This document shows, one piece after another, positions 16,277-24,360 of a stretch of 64,000 nucleotides of DNA (its first letter is position 1; each line of letters opens with the position of its first letter). Both the position numbers and the translations under genes were made by a program. The DNA is from Roseovarius bejariae. Its GTDB lineage: Bacteria; Pseudomonadota; Alphaproteobacteria; Rhodobacterales; Rhodobacteraceae. The stretch covers positions 806,402 to 870,401 of the forward strand of contig NZ_SZWE01000001.1 of NCBI RefSeq assembly GCF_009669325.1, given 5' to 3'. The notes under the pieces were generated by a model. That model worked only from the letters and a program-made list of their open reading frames with translations, was not told the DNA's origin and did no database searches.

Positions 16277-16869
16277 CGCAGCTGCGCCCCCAGGTCAAAG
16301 GCCCGCCCCGAGGCAAAGGCCGCTTCCACCACCCGCACCTCGATGATTTCCCGATCCGCCCGCGTGCCCTTGTGTTCCAGAAAGACCAGCGCGCCATAAT
16401 CATCGGCCATGGCCCGCAAAAGCCCCATCATCACGCGCCCGAAGGCAATCCGTCCCTCCGGCATCGGCCCCACCGTCAGGCTGTAGTGGCCTCGGGCATG
16501 TTCCTCCAATTCCAACGGCGGCAGCACGAGGTCCGGCACCGCCAGCCGCGCGCGCCCCGGCAGATCATCCAGTGAATGCAGGAACTCCACGAAATCCAAC
16601 CCGCCAAACCGCAACAAGCGGCGCAACGCCTCAAGGTTGGGATGCGATACCAGATAGGTTCCGATATCCTCCAACACCTCGCCCAGCGGCTTTTTTAGCG
16701 TCAGCGCCAGTTCGCCCAGCACCTCAAGCGTGATCGCGTCGTCATAGGTCAGCATCGGCTCGAACTCGACAAACCCGAGGTCAAGCCTGTGCATGATCCC
16801 GTGCCATGTCTCGCGCCCATATGTATCGCGGGTGAATCGCTCCACCGCGCGGTTGGCCAAACCGTGCAT
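16273..16869 (-). CDS. H-NOX family protein lacking the proximal heme histidine
   Basis: 198 residues with the normal H-NOX length and layout: MHGLANRAVERF start, YDDAITLEVL, a helix into the heme-ligand region, then a C-terminal beta sheet. In heme-binding H-NOX proteins the sequence L-D-x-L-H supplies the iron ligand at about residues 102-105. Here it reads SLDDLPGRA, placing Pro104 at that position. The propionate-binding Y-x-S-x-R motif is also changed, to Y129-S-L-T-V. Both losses suggest it does not bind heme in the usual way. It is coupled to the H-NOXA-GGDEF gene by a 4-nt overlap and is divergent from the TPP-riboswitch operon. No stop or frameshift is seen, so it looks functional. 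Confidence 0.88.
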   Translation of the reverse strand: MHGLANRAVERFTRDTYGRETWHGIMHRLDLGFVEFEPMLTYDDAITLEVLGELALTLKKPLGEVLEDIGTYLVSHPNLEALRRLLRFGGLDFVEFLHSLDDLPGRARLAVPDLVLPPLELEEHARGHYSLTVGPMPEGRIAFGRVMMGLLRAMADDYGALVFLEHKGTRADREIIEVRVVEAAFASGRAFDLGAQLR

Positions 16870-16994
16870 TGCCCTCTCCGTACTGGCTGGCCCATCTTGG
16901 GCATGGCCCGGTTAAGAACTGCTGAACAAATAAAATCCGCCGCGTTTTCCTGCCCCCTTGCCGGGGCCAAGGCGCGCTGTTACACATCTGCCAT

Positions 16995-17085
16995 CCGTTG
17001 GGGTGCCCCCGTGATCCGGGGGCTGAGAGGCCACGCGCCAACCCACCGAACCTGATCCGGTCAGTACCGGCGGAGGGAACGGAGC
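16995..17085 (+). promoter_or_regulatory. TPP (THI-box) riboswitch
   Basis: The canonical elements are present in order: GGGGTGCCCC (P1/P2 side), the sensor core CTGAGAGG at 17023-17030, ACCC, then GAACCTGATC at 17048-17057, the P4/P5 part and GGAGGGAAC at 17072-17080. It precedes the thiamin-precursor operon starting at 17153, so high thiamin pyrophosphate should turn the operon off. No T-rich terminator follows, so control of translation at the AAGGAGG site (17141-17147) is more likely than transcription termination. Confidence 0.95.
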
Positions 17086-17152
17086 ATGTCACAAGGGCCC
17101 ATGGCCCCGTTGCGCCCCCTTCATCGCCTGACCCCAAGCCAAGGAGGCCACG

Positions 17153-18088
17153 ATGAAAGCCGCACTCACCCTCGCCGCCAGCCTGCTCACCGCCCTGCCC
17201 GCCATGGCGCAGGACCAGATGACGCTTGTTCTGGACTGGTTCGTCAATCCCAACCACGGCCCGATCATCGTGGCGCAGGAACAGGGCTATTTCGCCGACG
17301 AAAACCTCGAGGTCGAGGTGATCGCCCCCGCCGATCCCTCCGCCCCCCCCAAGATGGCCGCCGCGGGCAAGGCCGATCTGGCCATCTCGTACCAGCCGCA
17401 ACTGCACCTTCAGGTGGCCGAGGGCCTGCCGCTCAAGCGTGTCGGCACCCTCGTGGCCTCGCCGCTCAACTGCCTTCTCGTGCTTGAGGACGGCCCCATC
17501 GACAGCATGGCCGACCTCAAGGACGGCAAGGTGGGCTTTTCGGTCGCGGGCGTGGAAGAGGCGCTGCTCTCGGCGCTGCTTTCCGATGCCGGGCTGAGTT
17601 TCGACGACATCGAGTTGATCAACGTCAACTGGTCGCTCTCACCCTCGCTGATGTCCGGCCAGGTGGATGCCGTCATCGGCGCCTACCGCAACTTCGAACT
17701 GAACCAGATGGAACTGGAAGAGGTCGAAGGCCGCTGCATGTACATCGAGGAAATGGGCGTCCCCGCCTATGACGAGTTGATCTATGTCGCCAACCCCGAA
17801 ACCGCCGACATGGATCAGATCGCCCGCTTCCTGCGTGCCACCGAACGGGCCACGCAATATATCGTCAACCACCCGCAAGAGGCGTGGGAGGTCTTCTCGG
17901 GCACTTCGACCGAGCTGCAGGACGAGCTGAACGAAATGGCATGGGCCGACACGATCCCGCGCTTCGCCCTGCGTCCATCCGCGCTGGACCATGGCCGTTA
18001 CAAAGCCTTCAGCGCCTTCCTGGCCGAGGCCGGGTTGATCGACGCACCGCAAGCGGTCGAAGACCTGGCCATGGACCCCGCGCAATGA
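17153..18088 (+). CDS. thiY: ThiY-like thiamin-pyrimidine precursor binding protein (NMT1/THI5 family)
   Basis: 311-residue periplasmic protein. A signal peptide ends at AMAQ (residue 20) and is followed by the family hallmark LVLDWFVNPNHGPI, with later features VIAPADPSAPPKMAAAGKAD and LKDGKVGFSVAG. It binds formylaminopyrimidine or a related pyrimidine breakdown product and passes it to the ThiX-ThiZ transporter. The start has AAGGAGG 5 nt upstream. It is the first gene after the TPP riboswitch, and its stop overlaps the first TenA gene by 4 nt. Confidence 0.92.
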   Translation: MKAALTLAASLLTALPAMAQDQMTLVLDWFVNPNHGPIIVAQEQGYFADENLEVEVIAPADPSAPPKMAAAGKADLAISYQPQLHLQVAEGLPLKRVGTLVASPLNCLLVLEDGPIDSMADLKDGKVGFSVAGVEEALLSALLSDAGLSFDDIELINVNWSLSPSLMSGQVDAVIGAYRNFELNQMELEEVEGRCMYIEEMGVPAYDELIYVANPETADMDQIARFLRATERATQYIVNHPQEAWEVFSGTSTELQDELNEMAWADTIPRFALRPSALDHGRYKAFSAFLAEAGLIDAPQAVEDLAMDPAQ

Positions 18089-18762
18089 GCGATTACGGCC
18101 AAACCTTCGCGCTCTGGCGTGACGCAGCGGGCCAGCATTGGCCCGCCTACACACGGCACCGCTTTGTCGAGGGTCTGGGCGACGGCAGCCTGCCGCGCGC
18201 GGCCTTTCTTGATTACATGGTGCAGGATTACCTGTTTCTGGTGCATTTCTCCCGAGCTTGGGCGCTGGCGGTGACCAAGGCCGAAACCGTGGATGAAATG
18301 CGTCTCTGCGCGGCAACGGTGAACGCGCTGATCAACGACGAAATGGCCCTGCACATCCGCACCTGCGCCGATCTGGGCCTGACCGAGGCCGACCTCTTCG
18401 AGGCCGAGGAAAAGCCGCAGAACATCGCCTATACGCGCTACGTGCTGGATGCCGGGCACGCAGGCGACCTGCTTGACCTGCTGGCGGCCCTCGCCCCCTG
18501 CGTCATGGGATACGGCGAAATCGGCGCGCGCCTGAAGGGCGAGGCAACCTCGGAGAGTTACGCCGACTGGATCGCCACCTATGCAAGCGAGGACTATCAA
18601 CAGGTTTGCCGCGAGGTGGGCGCCCTGATCGACGCCGCCATCACCCGCCGCCTTGGCACGACACCACAGGACAGCCCCCGCTGGACGGCCCTGACCCAGC
18701 GCTTCACCACCGCCACGCGACTTGAAGTGGGGTTCTGGGACATGGGGCTGGAGGCGGCATGA
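18085..18762 (+). CDS. tenA: TenA, aminopyrimidine aminohydrolase (Cys type)
   Basis: 225 residues, all-helical TenA/THI-4 fold. It carries the catalytic cysteine of TenA_C enzymes at C139 (APCVMGYGEIG), plus the YLFLVHFSRAWALAV helix and D-Y near residues 43-49. TenA_C hydrolyses aminomethylpyrimidine to HMP for re-entry into thiamin synthesis. ATG 18085 overlaps the ThiY stop, and its own stop overlaps the ATPase start (ATGA). The gene is under the TPP riboswitch. Confidence 0.92.
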   Translation: MSDYGQTFALWRDAAGQHWPAYTRHRFVEGLGDGSLPRAAFLDYMVQDYLFLVHFSRAWALAVTKAETVDEMRLCAATVNALINDEMALHIRTCADLGLTEADLFEAEEKPQNIAYTRYVLDAGHAGDLLDLLAALAPCVMGYGEIGARLKGEATSESYADWIATYASEDYQQVCREVGALIDAAITRRLGTTPQDSPRWTALTQRFTTATRLEVGFWDMGLEAA

Positions 18763-19484
18763 CCGCCCCGGGCCTGACACTCTCGGGCAGCGCCAGCTTC
18801 GGCGAGACGCCGGTTTTCGGCCCGCTCACCCTCAACGTGCCAGCCGGGCAATGGACCTGCCTGCTCGGCCCGTCCGGCGTGGGCAAGACCACGCTCTTGC
18901 GCCTCGTCGCGGGGCTCGATGACCTGACGCATTTCGACGGCACGATCACCACAAGCGACGGCGCCCCCCTGCGGGGCCGCATTGCGCTCATGGCGCAGAG
19001 CGATCTGCTGATGCCGTGGCTTTCGGTGCTGGAGAATACCCTGCTGGGCGCCCGTCTGCGGGGCGAGACACCGGACAGGGACCGCGCCCGCGATGTGCTG
19101 GCGCGGGTGGGCCTGACCGACCATCAAGGCAAACGCCCCGGCGCCCTGTCCGGCGGGCAACGCCAGCGCGTGGCGCTGGCCCGCACCCTGATGGAGGACC
19201 GGCCGGTCGTCCTGCTGGATGAACCCTTCTCGGCGCTCGACGCCCGAACCCGCGCCGACATGCAGAACCTTGCCTGCGAACTTCTGACAGGCCGCACCGT
19301 CCTGATGGTCACCCACGACCCGGGCGAGGCCGCGCGCCTTGGCCACCGGATCACGATCATGGAAACCGGCGGCCTCTCGCCGGTCACGCCCCCGCCCGGC
19401 CCCGCGCCCCGCCCGGTGGACGATCCCGCCACCCTGCAAGCACAGGCCGCCCTGCTGAACCGCCTGCGCGACAGCGCCGCCTGA
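18759..19484 (+). CDS. thiZ: ThiZ-like ABC transporter ATP-binding protein
   Basis: 241 residues. Walker A GPSGVGKTT (about 35-43), Q-loop in IALMAQSDLLMPWLSV, signature LSGGQRQRVALAR, Walker B VVLLDEPFSALD and H-loop VTHD are all intact. It powers uptake through ThiX. The start overlaps the TenA stop by 4 nt. The gene lies between the two TenA-like genes inside the TPP-controlled operon. Confidence 0.92.
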   Translation: MTAPGLTLSGSASFGETPVFGPLTLNVPAGQWTCLLGPSGVGKTTLLRLVAGLDDLTHFDGTITTSDGAPLRGRIALMAQSDLLMPWLSVLENTLLGARLRGETPDRDRARDVLARVGLTDHQGKRPGALSGGQRQRVALARTLMEDRPVVLLDEPFSALDARTRADMQNLACELLTGRTVLMVTHDPGEAARLGHRITIMETGGLSPVTPPPGPAPRPVDDPATLQAQAALLNRLRDSAA

Positions 19485-19497
19485 AGGAGACACGCCC

Positions 19498-20154
19498 ATG
19501 CGCCCCACCGACCACCTGCGAAGCCTTGCCGCCGACGATTGGCAGGCCGCCACCCGGCACGGTTTCACCGATGCGCTGGCCGATGGCAGCCTGCCAAAGG
19601 ACAGGATGCTGACCTACCTGCAACAGGATTACCTTTTCGTCGAAGGCTTCGTGCGGCTGCTCGCCTCGGCCATCGCCCATGCCCCCAGCCTGCCCGACGC
19701 AATCCCGGCGGCGCAGTTCCTTGGCCTGATCTCGGGGCCGGAAAACACCTATTTCCTGCGCGCGATCGACACTTTGGGCGGCGATCCGGACACCCCCGCG
19801 CCCGCCGCCCCCGTCACCGCCGAGTTTCAGGCGCTGATGGCCCGGGCCGCGGGCTCGGGCCGCTACGAACAGATGCTCGCCGTGCTGGTCGTGGCGGAGT
19901 GGAGTTACCTCGACTGGGCCAGCCCCCATGCCGGGAAGGCCGCCGGCCTGCCGTTCTGGTTCGGCGAATGGATCACCCTGCATTCCGGCGCGGGTTTCGA
20001 AAGCGTCGTGGCCTACCTGCGCGACCAGCTCGACACTGCATGGCAAGACCTCGACGACACCGCCCGCCGCGCGGTGGAAGACACTTTCCGCCAAGGCGTG
20101 GCACTGGAACGCCGGTTCTTCGACGCGGCCTTGGCCGGGTTCGGGGCCGCATGA
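19498..20154 (+). CDS. second TenA-family protein (Glu type, no catalytic Cys)
   Basis: 218 residues with the TenA fold (QQDYLFVEGFVRLLASAI) but with no cysteine where the first TenA has C139: the matching helix reads LVVAEWSYLDWASP. This is the TenA_E pattern, in which a glutamate replaces the thiol. TenA_E proteins are proposed to act on formylated or other altered pyrimidines upstream of the TenA_C step. It has its own ribosome site, GAAGGAGA, before ATG 19498 and overlaps the permease gene by 4 nt. Confidence 0.88.
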   Translation: MRPTDHLRSLAADDWQAATRHGFTDALADGSLPKDRMLTYLQQDYLFVEGFVRLLASAIAHAPSLPDAIPAAQFLGLISGPENTYFLRAIDTLGGDPDTPAPAAPVTAEFQALMARAAGSGRYEQMLAVLVVAEWSYLDWASPHAGKAAGLPFWFGEWITLHSGAGFESVVAYLRDQLDTAWQDLDDTARRAVEDTFRQGVALERRFFDAALAGFGAA

Positions 20155-20888
20155 AACAGGGGCTGTCGATCCTCGGCTCGGCGCTTCTGGCCATCGCGCT
20201 CTGGCAGGCGGTGGTCAGCCTTGCCGCGCCGCCCTCCTATATCCTTCCCGGACCATACGACGTGGCCGAAACACTCGTCACCCAGCGCGGGCAGATCTGG
20301 CACCATACATGGTACACGCTGGCCGAGGTGGTGCTTGGCCTCGCGCTCGGCGCGGGCCTTGGCGCGCTTTCGGCCATCGGCCTTGCCGCCTCGCCCCTCG
20401 CCACGGCGCTTTTGCGTCCGATGATGGTGTTTTCGCAGGCGATCCCGGTGTTCGTGCTGGCCCCGATCCTGACCCTCTGGCTGGGCTACGGCATCTGGCC
20501 CAAGGTGATCATGGCGCTGCTGATCATCTATTTCCCCGTCACCTCGGCCTTTTTCGACGCGCTGATGCGCACCCCGCAAAGCTGGCTGGATCTGGCCCGC
20601 GTCATGGGGGCCAGCCGCAGGCGCGTGATGCGCCACATCCGTATCCCCGCCGCCCTGCCGGGGCTGGCCTCGGGGCTACGGCTGGCGGCGGTCTATGCGC
20701 CCATCGGGGTGATCATCAGCGAATGGGTCGGCGCCTCGCAGGGGCTGGGATACCTCATCCTGCTGGCGCTTGGCCGGGTCAAGGTGGATTTGATGTTCGC
20801 CACCACCATTGCCCTGGCGCTGATGACCCTGCTGGTCTATGCGGGCGTCGACCGCGCTTGTCGCCGCTGGCTCGACCGGGCCGAGTAG
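20151..20888 (+). CDS. thiX: ThiX-like ABC transporter permease
   Basis: 245 residues with about six membrane helices and a standard binding-protein-dependent permease loop (ARVMGASRRRVMRHIRIPAA, the EAA motif). It forms the channel for the pyrimidine precursor with ThiY and ThiZ. ATG 20151 overlaps the preceding stop (ATGA). It is the last gene of the riboswitch operon and is followed by paired hairpins. Confidence 0.92.
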   Translation: MKQGLSILGSALLAIALWQAVVSLAAPPSYILPGPYDVAETLVTQRGQIWHHTWYTLAEVVLGLALGAGLGALSAIGLAASPLATALLRPMMVFSQAIPVFVLAPILTLWLGYGIWPKVIMALLIIYFPVTSAFFDALMRTPQSWLDLARVMGASRRRVMRHIRIPAALPGLASGLRLAAVYAPIGVIISEWVGASQGLGYLILLALGRVKVDLMFATTIALALMTLLVYAGVDRACRRWLDRAE

Positions 20889-20899
20889 AGAGCGATCAA

Positions 20900-20929
20900 G
20901 GGGGCGCTGCCCCCGCCGCCCTTCGGGCG
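20900..20929. terminator. double hairpin between the convergent thiX and fbpB genes
   Basis: GGGGGC-GCT-GCCCCC (20900-20914) and CGCCC-TTC-GGGCG (20917-20929) follow the permease stop directly. The next bases, CCCCCGGAGTATTT, resemble a short sequence I have often seen after genes in Roseobacter genomes; that resemblance is from memory only. Confidence 0.6.
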
Positions 20930-20968
20930 TCTCCCCCGGAGTATTTCAGGAAAGATGAATATAGGCGG

Positions 20969-22636
20969 TCAGCCCGCGTGGATCGCCGTGCCCATCTTGG
21001 CGCTGCGCTTTCCCGTGCTGTTGTCGCGCCCCAGCGTGCGGCACAAGAGGGCCACCGGGATGAGGCCGAACCCCACAAGAACCAGCGACGGCACCGCCGC
21101 CTGCGCCAGCCGCTCGTCCGAGGCCAGCCTGTGGGCCTGCACCGCCAGCGTCTGGAAGTTGAAGGGATGCAGGATCAGGGTGGCGGGAAGCTCCTTCATC
21201 ACGTCCACGAAGACAATCAGCAGCGCGGTCATGACACTGGTTTTCGCCACCGGCAGATGCACCCGCCACAGCAGTTTCGGCCCCGGCTGGCCCAGAGAGC
21301 GGCCAATCGCGTCGTAATGCGCGGGCACCGTGGCCATGCCGCTGTCATAGGCATTGAGCGCCGCGGCCATGAACCGCGCCATGTAGGCCACCACCATCAG
21401 CCAGATCGACCCGGTGATCAGAAGCCCGGTGTCGATCCCGAAGCTGGCCTCCATGATGTCGTCGATCAGGTTGTCCAGCGCCGCCATCGGCACCATCAAC
21501 CCCACCGCGATCACCCCGCCCGGCACCGCGTACCCCAGCCCCGCGGCAATCACCATGCCCTTGGAGCGCCGCCCCGGGTTGGTCCTCGCCCGGAACCCGA
21601 TCAGCACCGCGCCGATCACCGTCAGCACCGAGGCCACCGCCGCCACCGTGACCGAATTCTGCATGAACCCAATGTATCGCGGCGACAGAAGGCTTTGCCC
21701 CGATCCATGGGCCATCACCCCCAGCATCGCCACCGGGATGACAAAGCCCAGAAGCACCGGCAGCACACAGATCAGCGTGGCCATCCACCCCACGCCCCCC
21801 GTCAGGCGGGGCTTCTCCATCGTCTCGAAGCGCGCGCCGCGCCCGGCGGTACGGGCCTTGCCGCGCTGTGCCCGCTCCAGCCCCGCCAAAAGCAAAGCGA
21901 AACTCAGCAGGCACAGCGAAAGCTGCGCCGCAGCCCCGCGGTCGCCCATGGAAAACCACGCCTGGTAAATCCCCGTGGCAAAGGTCTGCACGTTGAAAAA
22001 GGCCACCGTGCCGTAATCGGCGATCGTCTCCATCACCGCCAGAAGCGCCCCGCCCGCAATCGCCGGGCGCGCCATCGGCAGCGCCACGCGCCAGAAGGCC
22101 CGGATCGGCGACCGGCCCAGCGTACGCGCCACCAGGAAGGCATTGGACGACTGCTGTTTGAACGAGGCCCGCGCCAGCAGGTAAACATAAGGGTAAAGCA
22201 CGATGGTCAGCATCAAGGCCGCCCCCCCGAGGCTGCGGATCTCGGGGAACCAGTAGTCGCGCGGGCCCCACCCCGTCACCTCGCGCAGAAGGGTCTGCAC
22301 CGGGCCGGGGTGATCCAGCAGATGGGTATAGGCATAGGCCAGAACATAGGCCGGAAAGGCCAAGGGCAGCGCCAGCGCCACCTCCAGAACCCGCACACCG
22401 GGAAAGCGGTAAACCGTGACCAGCCACGCGGTGATACTGCCCAGAACGGCGGTCGAGACCCCGACGATCACCACCAACGTCAGCGTCGCCCCCGCATAGC
22501 GCGGCAACACCGGCCCCAGAACATCGCGCCACGTCTGCCAATCGCCGGTCAGCGCGGCCAGACCCGCCGCCGCGATGGGCGCCACGCAAAGGGCCACCAC
22601 GAGCCAGGCGAGGCGATGCAAAAACTGTTCGGACAT
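20969..22636 (-). CDS. FbpB-like iron(III) ABC transporter permease
   Basis: 555 residues, two fused permease halves with about twelve helices. Each half has an EAA loop (ARTLGRSPIRAFWRVALPMA and AIGRSLGQPGPKLLWRVHLP), followed by TADYGT-type FbpB signatures (METIADYGTVAFF; VDVMKELPATL). The start at 22636 is preferred over the ATG 37 codons earlier because the extra residues are basic and unlike the family. No binding protein or ATPase is adjacent, so its partners are elsewhere. HemP and an iron-box-like palindrome lie upstream on the same strand, which fits iron control. Confidence 0.9.
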   Translation of the reverse strand: MSEQFLHRLAWLVVALCVAPIAAAGLAALTGDWQTWRDVLGPVLPRYAGATLTLVVIVGVSTAVLGSITAWLVTVYRFPGVRVLEVALALPLAFPAYVLAYAYTHLLDHPGPVQTLLREVTGWGPRDYWFPEIRSLGGAALMLTIVLYPYVYLLARASFKQQSSNAFLVARTLGRSPIRAFWRVALPMARPAIAGGALLAVMETIADYGTVAFFNVQTFATGIYQAWFSMGDRGAAAQLSLCLLSFALLLAGLERAQRGKARTAGRGARFETMEKPRLTGGVGWMATLICVLPVLLGFVIPVAMLGVMAHGSGQSLLSPRYIGFMQNSVTVAAVASVLTVIGAVLIGFRARTNPGRRSKGMVIAAGLGYAVPGGVIAVGLMVPMAALDNLIDDIMEASFGIDTGLLITGSIWLMVVAYMARFMAAALNAYDSGMATVPAHYDAIGRSLGQPGPKLLWRVHLPVAKTSVMTALLIVFVDVMKELPATLILHPFNFQTLAVQAHRLASDERLAQAAVPSLVLVGFGLIPVALLCRTLGRDNSTGKRSAKMGTAIHAG

Positions 22637-22781
22637 GGGATCAGGCCACCGGCGGTTTCGATTTCCGCCCATGGCTGCCACAAAACGCCGCCCTGCGCCA
22701 GCCATTCCCGACAAAAACTCTACGGCATAACCGCGCAGGGGCGCCACCTGCCCCCCTGCACCTCCCGCCTGACCCGCTGCC

Positions 22782-22946
22782 TTACTTCGTCAGGATCAGC
22801 TTGCCCGCCCGCGTGATCCGCAGGGTATAAAGCTTGCCATCCAGAACGATGGTCGCCGTCGCCCCGCCCATGGTCAGGCTGCGGGCATCGTGGCACGTGG
22901 GGTCGGGGCGCAGCTCGGGCGCAGCCTTGCTTTGGGCCCGGATCAT
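22782..22946 (-). CDS. hemP: hemin uptake protein HemP
   Basis: A 54-residue protein. The C-terminal half carries the HemP signature: DARSLTMGGATATIVLDGK followed by LYTLRITRAGKLILTK, a short beta-meander ending in the conserved K-L-I-L-T-K. It is thought to support heme uptake and is strongly iron-regulated in alpha- and betaproteobacteria. ATG 22946 overlaps the TGA of the small upstream gene (ATGA). The FbpB-like gene begins 145 bp downstream. No heme receptor or HmuTUV genes are in the window. Confidence 0.88.
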   Translation of the reverse strand: MIRAQSKAAPELRPDPTCHDARSLTMGGATATIVLDGKLYTLRITRAGKLILTK

Positions 22947-23089
22947 CGCCCCGCCTCCACCCGGTCCAGAATCACGTCAAGCCAAGGCATCCCGGGCCAT
23001 TGGCCCGCCATGGCCTCGCGCAGAAGGGTGTCGCGCCGCGGCGCGCGCCCCATCTTGGGGATAAGCATTGATTGAGTGCCTGTTCGCAT
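22943..23089 (-). CDS. 48-residue protein upstream of hemP
   Basis: A short gene starting at ATG 23089 behind GGGAGA (7 nt). It begins MRTGTQSMLIPKMGRAPRRD, continues with a helical, Trp-containing second half and ends DVILDRVEAGR. No family is recognised. Its stop overlaps the hemP start by 4 nt, which implies translational coupling, so it may be a leader peptide or a small iron-related protein. The frame can be extended to 23206, but that would read through the iron-box-like palindrome, so the shorter form is chosen. Confidence 0.55.
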   Translation of the reverse strand: MRTGTQSMLIPKMGRAPRRDTLLREAMAGQWPGMPWLDVILDRVEAGR

Positions 23090-23163
23090 CGCACTGTCTC
23101 CCGTTGCTGTCTTGGGCTGCACCGGGCTGACCGTATCGGTTGGCTGGGTATTGACTCGATAGA

Positions 23164-23178
23164 TGACTTTTTTAGTCA
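23164..23178. promoter_or_regulatory. iron-box-like palindrome upstream of hemP
   Basis: TGACTTTTTTAGTCA is a perfect 5-bp-arm palindrome that fits the TGA-N9-TCA form of alphaproteobacterial iron operators (RirA type). An outer pair, TTGAC at 23151 and GTCAA at 23184, surrounds it. It lies 75 bp before the 48-residue gene and hemP. The divergent Nudix gene starts 109 bp away. Confidence 0.6.
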
Positions 23179-23286
23179 GGTTTGTCAATTCAAAACCCCG
23201 GACCAACGATAAATCTGGCGTGACACCACAATATCCAGTATGCTCAACCCATGTTTTGGGCAGAGAAGCGCAAGGGAAAGGCCCGC

Positions 23287-23769
23287 ATGACGCTTCATAC
23301 GATTAAACAGTTGCCGATTTCCCTGCGCACGCAGCACAAAAGTGACGTGCGCACGCAGTTTGCCGCCCTGTGCTACCGAATCCGCAAGGACAAACCCGAA
23401 ATCCTGATGATCACCAGCCGCGCCTCGCGCCGCTGGATCATCCCCAAGGGCTGGCCGATGGATGGCAAGACCCCGGCGCAAAGCGCCATGACCGAAGCCT
23501 GGGAAGAGGCTGGCGTGATCGGCAAACCGATCGACCTGTGCCTTGGGCTTTATTCCTATCGCAAGTGGATGGGGCCAAAACAATTCCTGCCCTGCGTGGC
23601 GCTCGTCTATCCGGTCAGGGTGAAATCGCTGGCCGATGACTTTCCCGAAAAAGGCCAGCGCAAGCGCAAATGGATGCGCCCAAAGAAAGCCGCCCAACGG
23701 GTGTCCGAGCCGGAACTGGCGCAAATCCTGCGCAATTTCGACCCGCGCATACTGGGCCGCAAAACCTGA
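23287..23769 (+). CDS. Nudix hydrolase (diphosphoinositol-polyphosphate hydrolase-like)
   Basis: 160 residues. The Nudix box reads GWPMDGKTPAQSAMTEAWEEAGV, written in two parts GWPMDGKTPAQ and SAMTEAWEEAGV; the catalytic E-x-x-E-E is intact, while the usual Arg of R-E is Thr and the first Glu is Lys. RRWIIPKGWP before it is typical of the Aps1/DIPP-like subgroup. Start ATG 23287 is taken because GGAAAGG lies 5 nt upstream; an ATG at 23251 has no such site. The substrate is unknown. Confidence 0.85.
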   Translation: MTLHTIKQLPISLRTQHKSDVRTQFAALCYRIRKDKPEILMITSRASRRWIIPKGWPMDGKTPAQSAMTEAWEEAGVIGKPIDLCLGLYSYRKWMGPKQFLPCVALVYPVRVKSLADDFPEKGQRKRKWMRPKKAAQRVSEPELAQILRNFDPRILGRKT

Positions 23770-23832
23770 CGCGCGCTTGATCAATCCGTGTAAAGGCATA
23801 AATATCACGCGGTATTCGCAACAGGACGACCC

Positions 23833-24288
23833 ATGATTCAATTCACGTTGAAATGTGACAAGGATCACCGCTTTGACAGCTGGTTCCAATCCTCCGACGC
23901 CTTCGACAAACTGAAGGCGGCGGGCATGGTCGCCTGCACGCACTGCGGATCAACCAATGTGGACAAGGCCATGATGGCCCCAAGCGTACAGGCCAGCCGC
24001 GGCAAACCCGAGGCCCCCGGGGCCGCAGCGCCTGAAACCGCGCCCGGCCCCCTCAGCACCCCGGCAAACCCGGCGGAACAAGCCATGACCGATCTGCGCA
24101 AGAAGATCGAGGACAACGCCGATTACGTCGGTATGAACTTCGCCCGCGAGGCGCGAGACATCCACGATGGCCTCTCGCCCGAGCGCGCGATCTATGGCGA
24201 GGCCAAGCCCGACGAGGCCCGCAAACTGATTGAAGACGGCGTGCCGGTGGCCCCCCTACCCTTCGTGCCGGGGCGCAAGGCGAACTGA
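23833..24288 (+). CDS. DUF1178 family protein
   Basis: 151 residues. The N-terminal part resembles a one-sided zinc ribbon, with C8-D-x-D-H-x-F-D-x-W-F followed by C35-T-H-C38-G. A variable Pro/Ala linker precedes a conserved C-terminal half (KIEDNADYVGMNFAREARDIH, GEAKPDEARKLIEDGV). This is the standard DUF1178 layout, common in alphaproteobacteria, with no assigned role. Confidence 0.88.
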   Translation: MIQFTLKCDKDHRFDSWFQSSDAFDKLKAAGMVACTHCGSTNVDKAMMAPSVQASRGKPEAPGAAAPETAPGPLSTPANPAEQAMTDLRKKIEDNADYVGMNFAREARDIHDGLSPERAIYGEAKPDEARKLIEDGVPVAPLPFVPGRKAN

Positions 24289-24360
24289 CCACCTGTTGAC
24301 AATTCGCCGCCGCTGGGGCCGCATAGGGGCCTTTGGTAACGGGCGGAAAGGATCAGGGAT

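Noticed and set aside
16558..16560. The Pro104 codon of the H-NOX gene as a possible reading error
   Set aside because: The frame is intact on both sides and the second heme motif is changed as well, so a single base error does not explain it.
17086..17487. A frame starting at ATG in the end of the TPP riboswitch
   Set aside because: It overlaps thiY in another frame; the ATG is part of the riboswitch leader.
19928..22816. A 962-codon plus-strand frame running from the second TenA across fbpB
   Set aside because: It spans two convergent operons, a terminator region and known genes in other frames.
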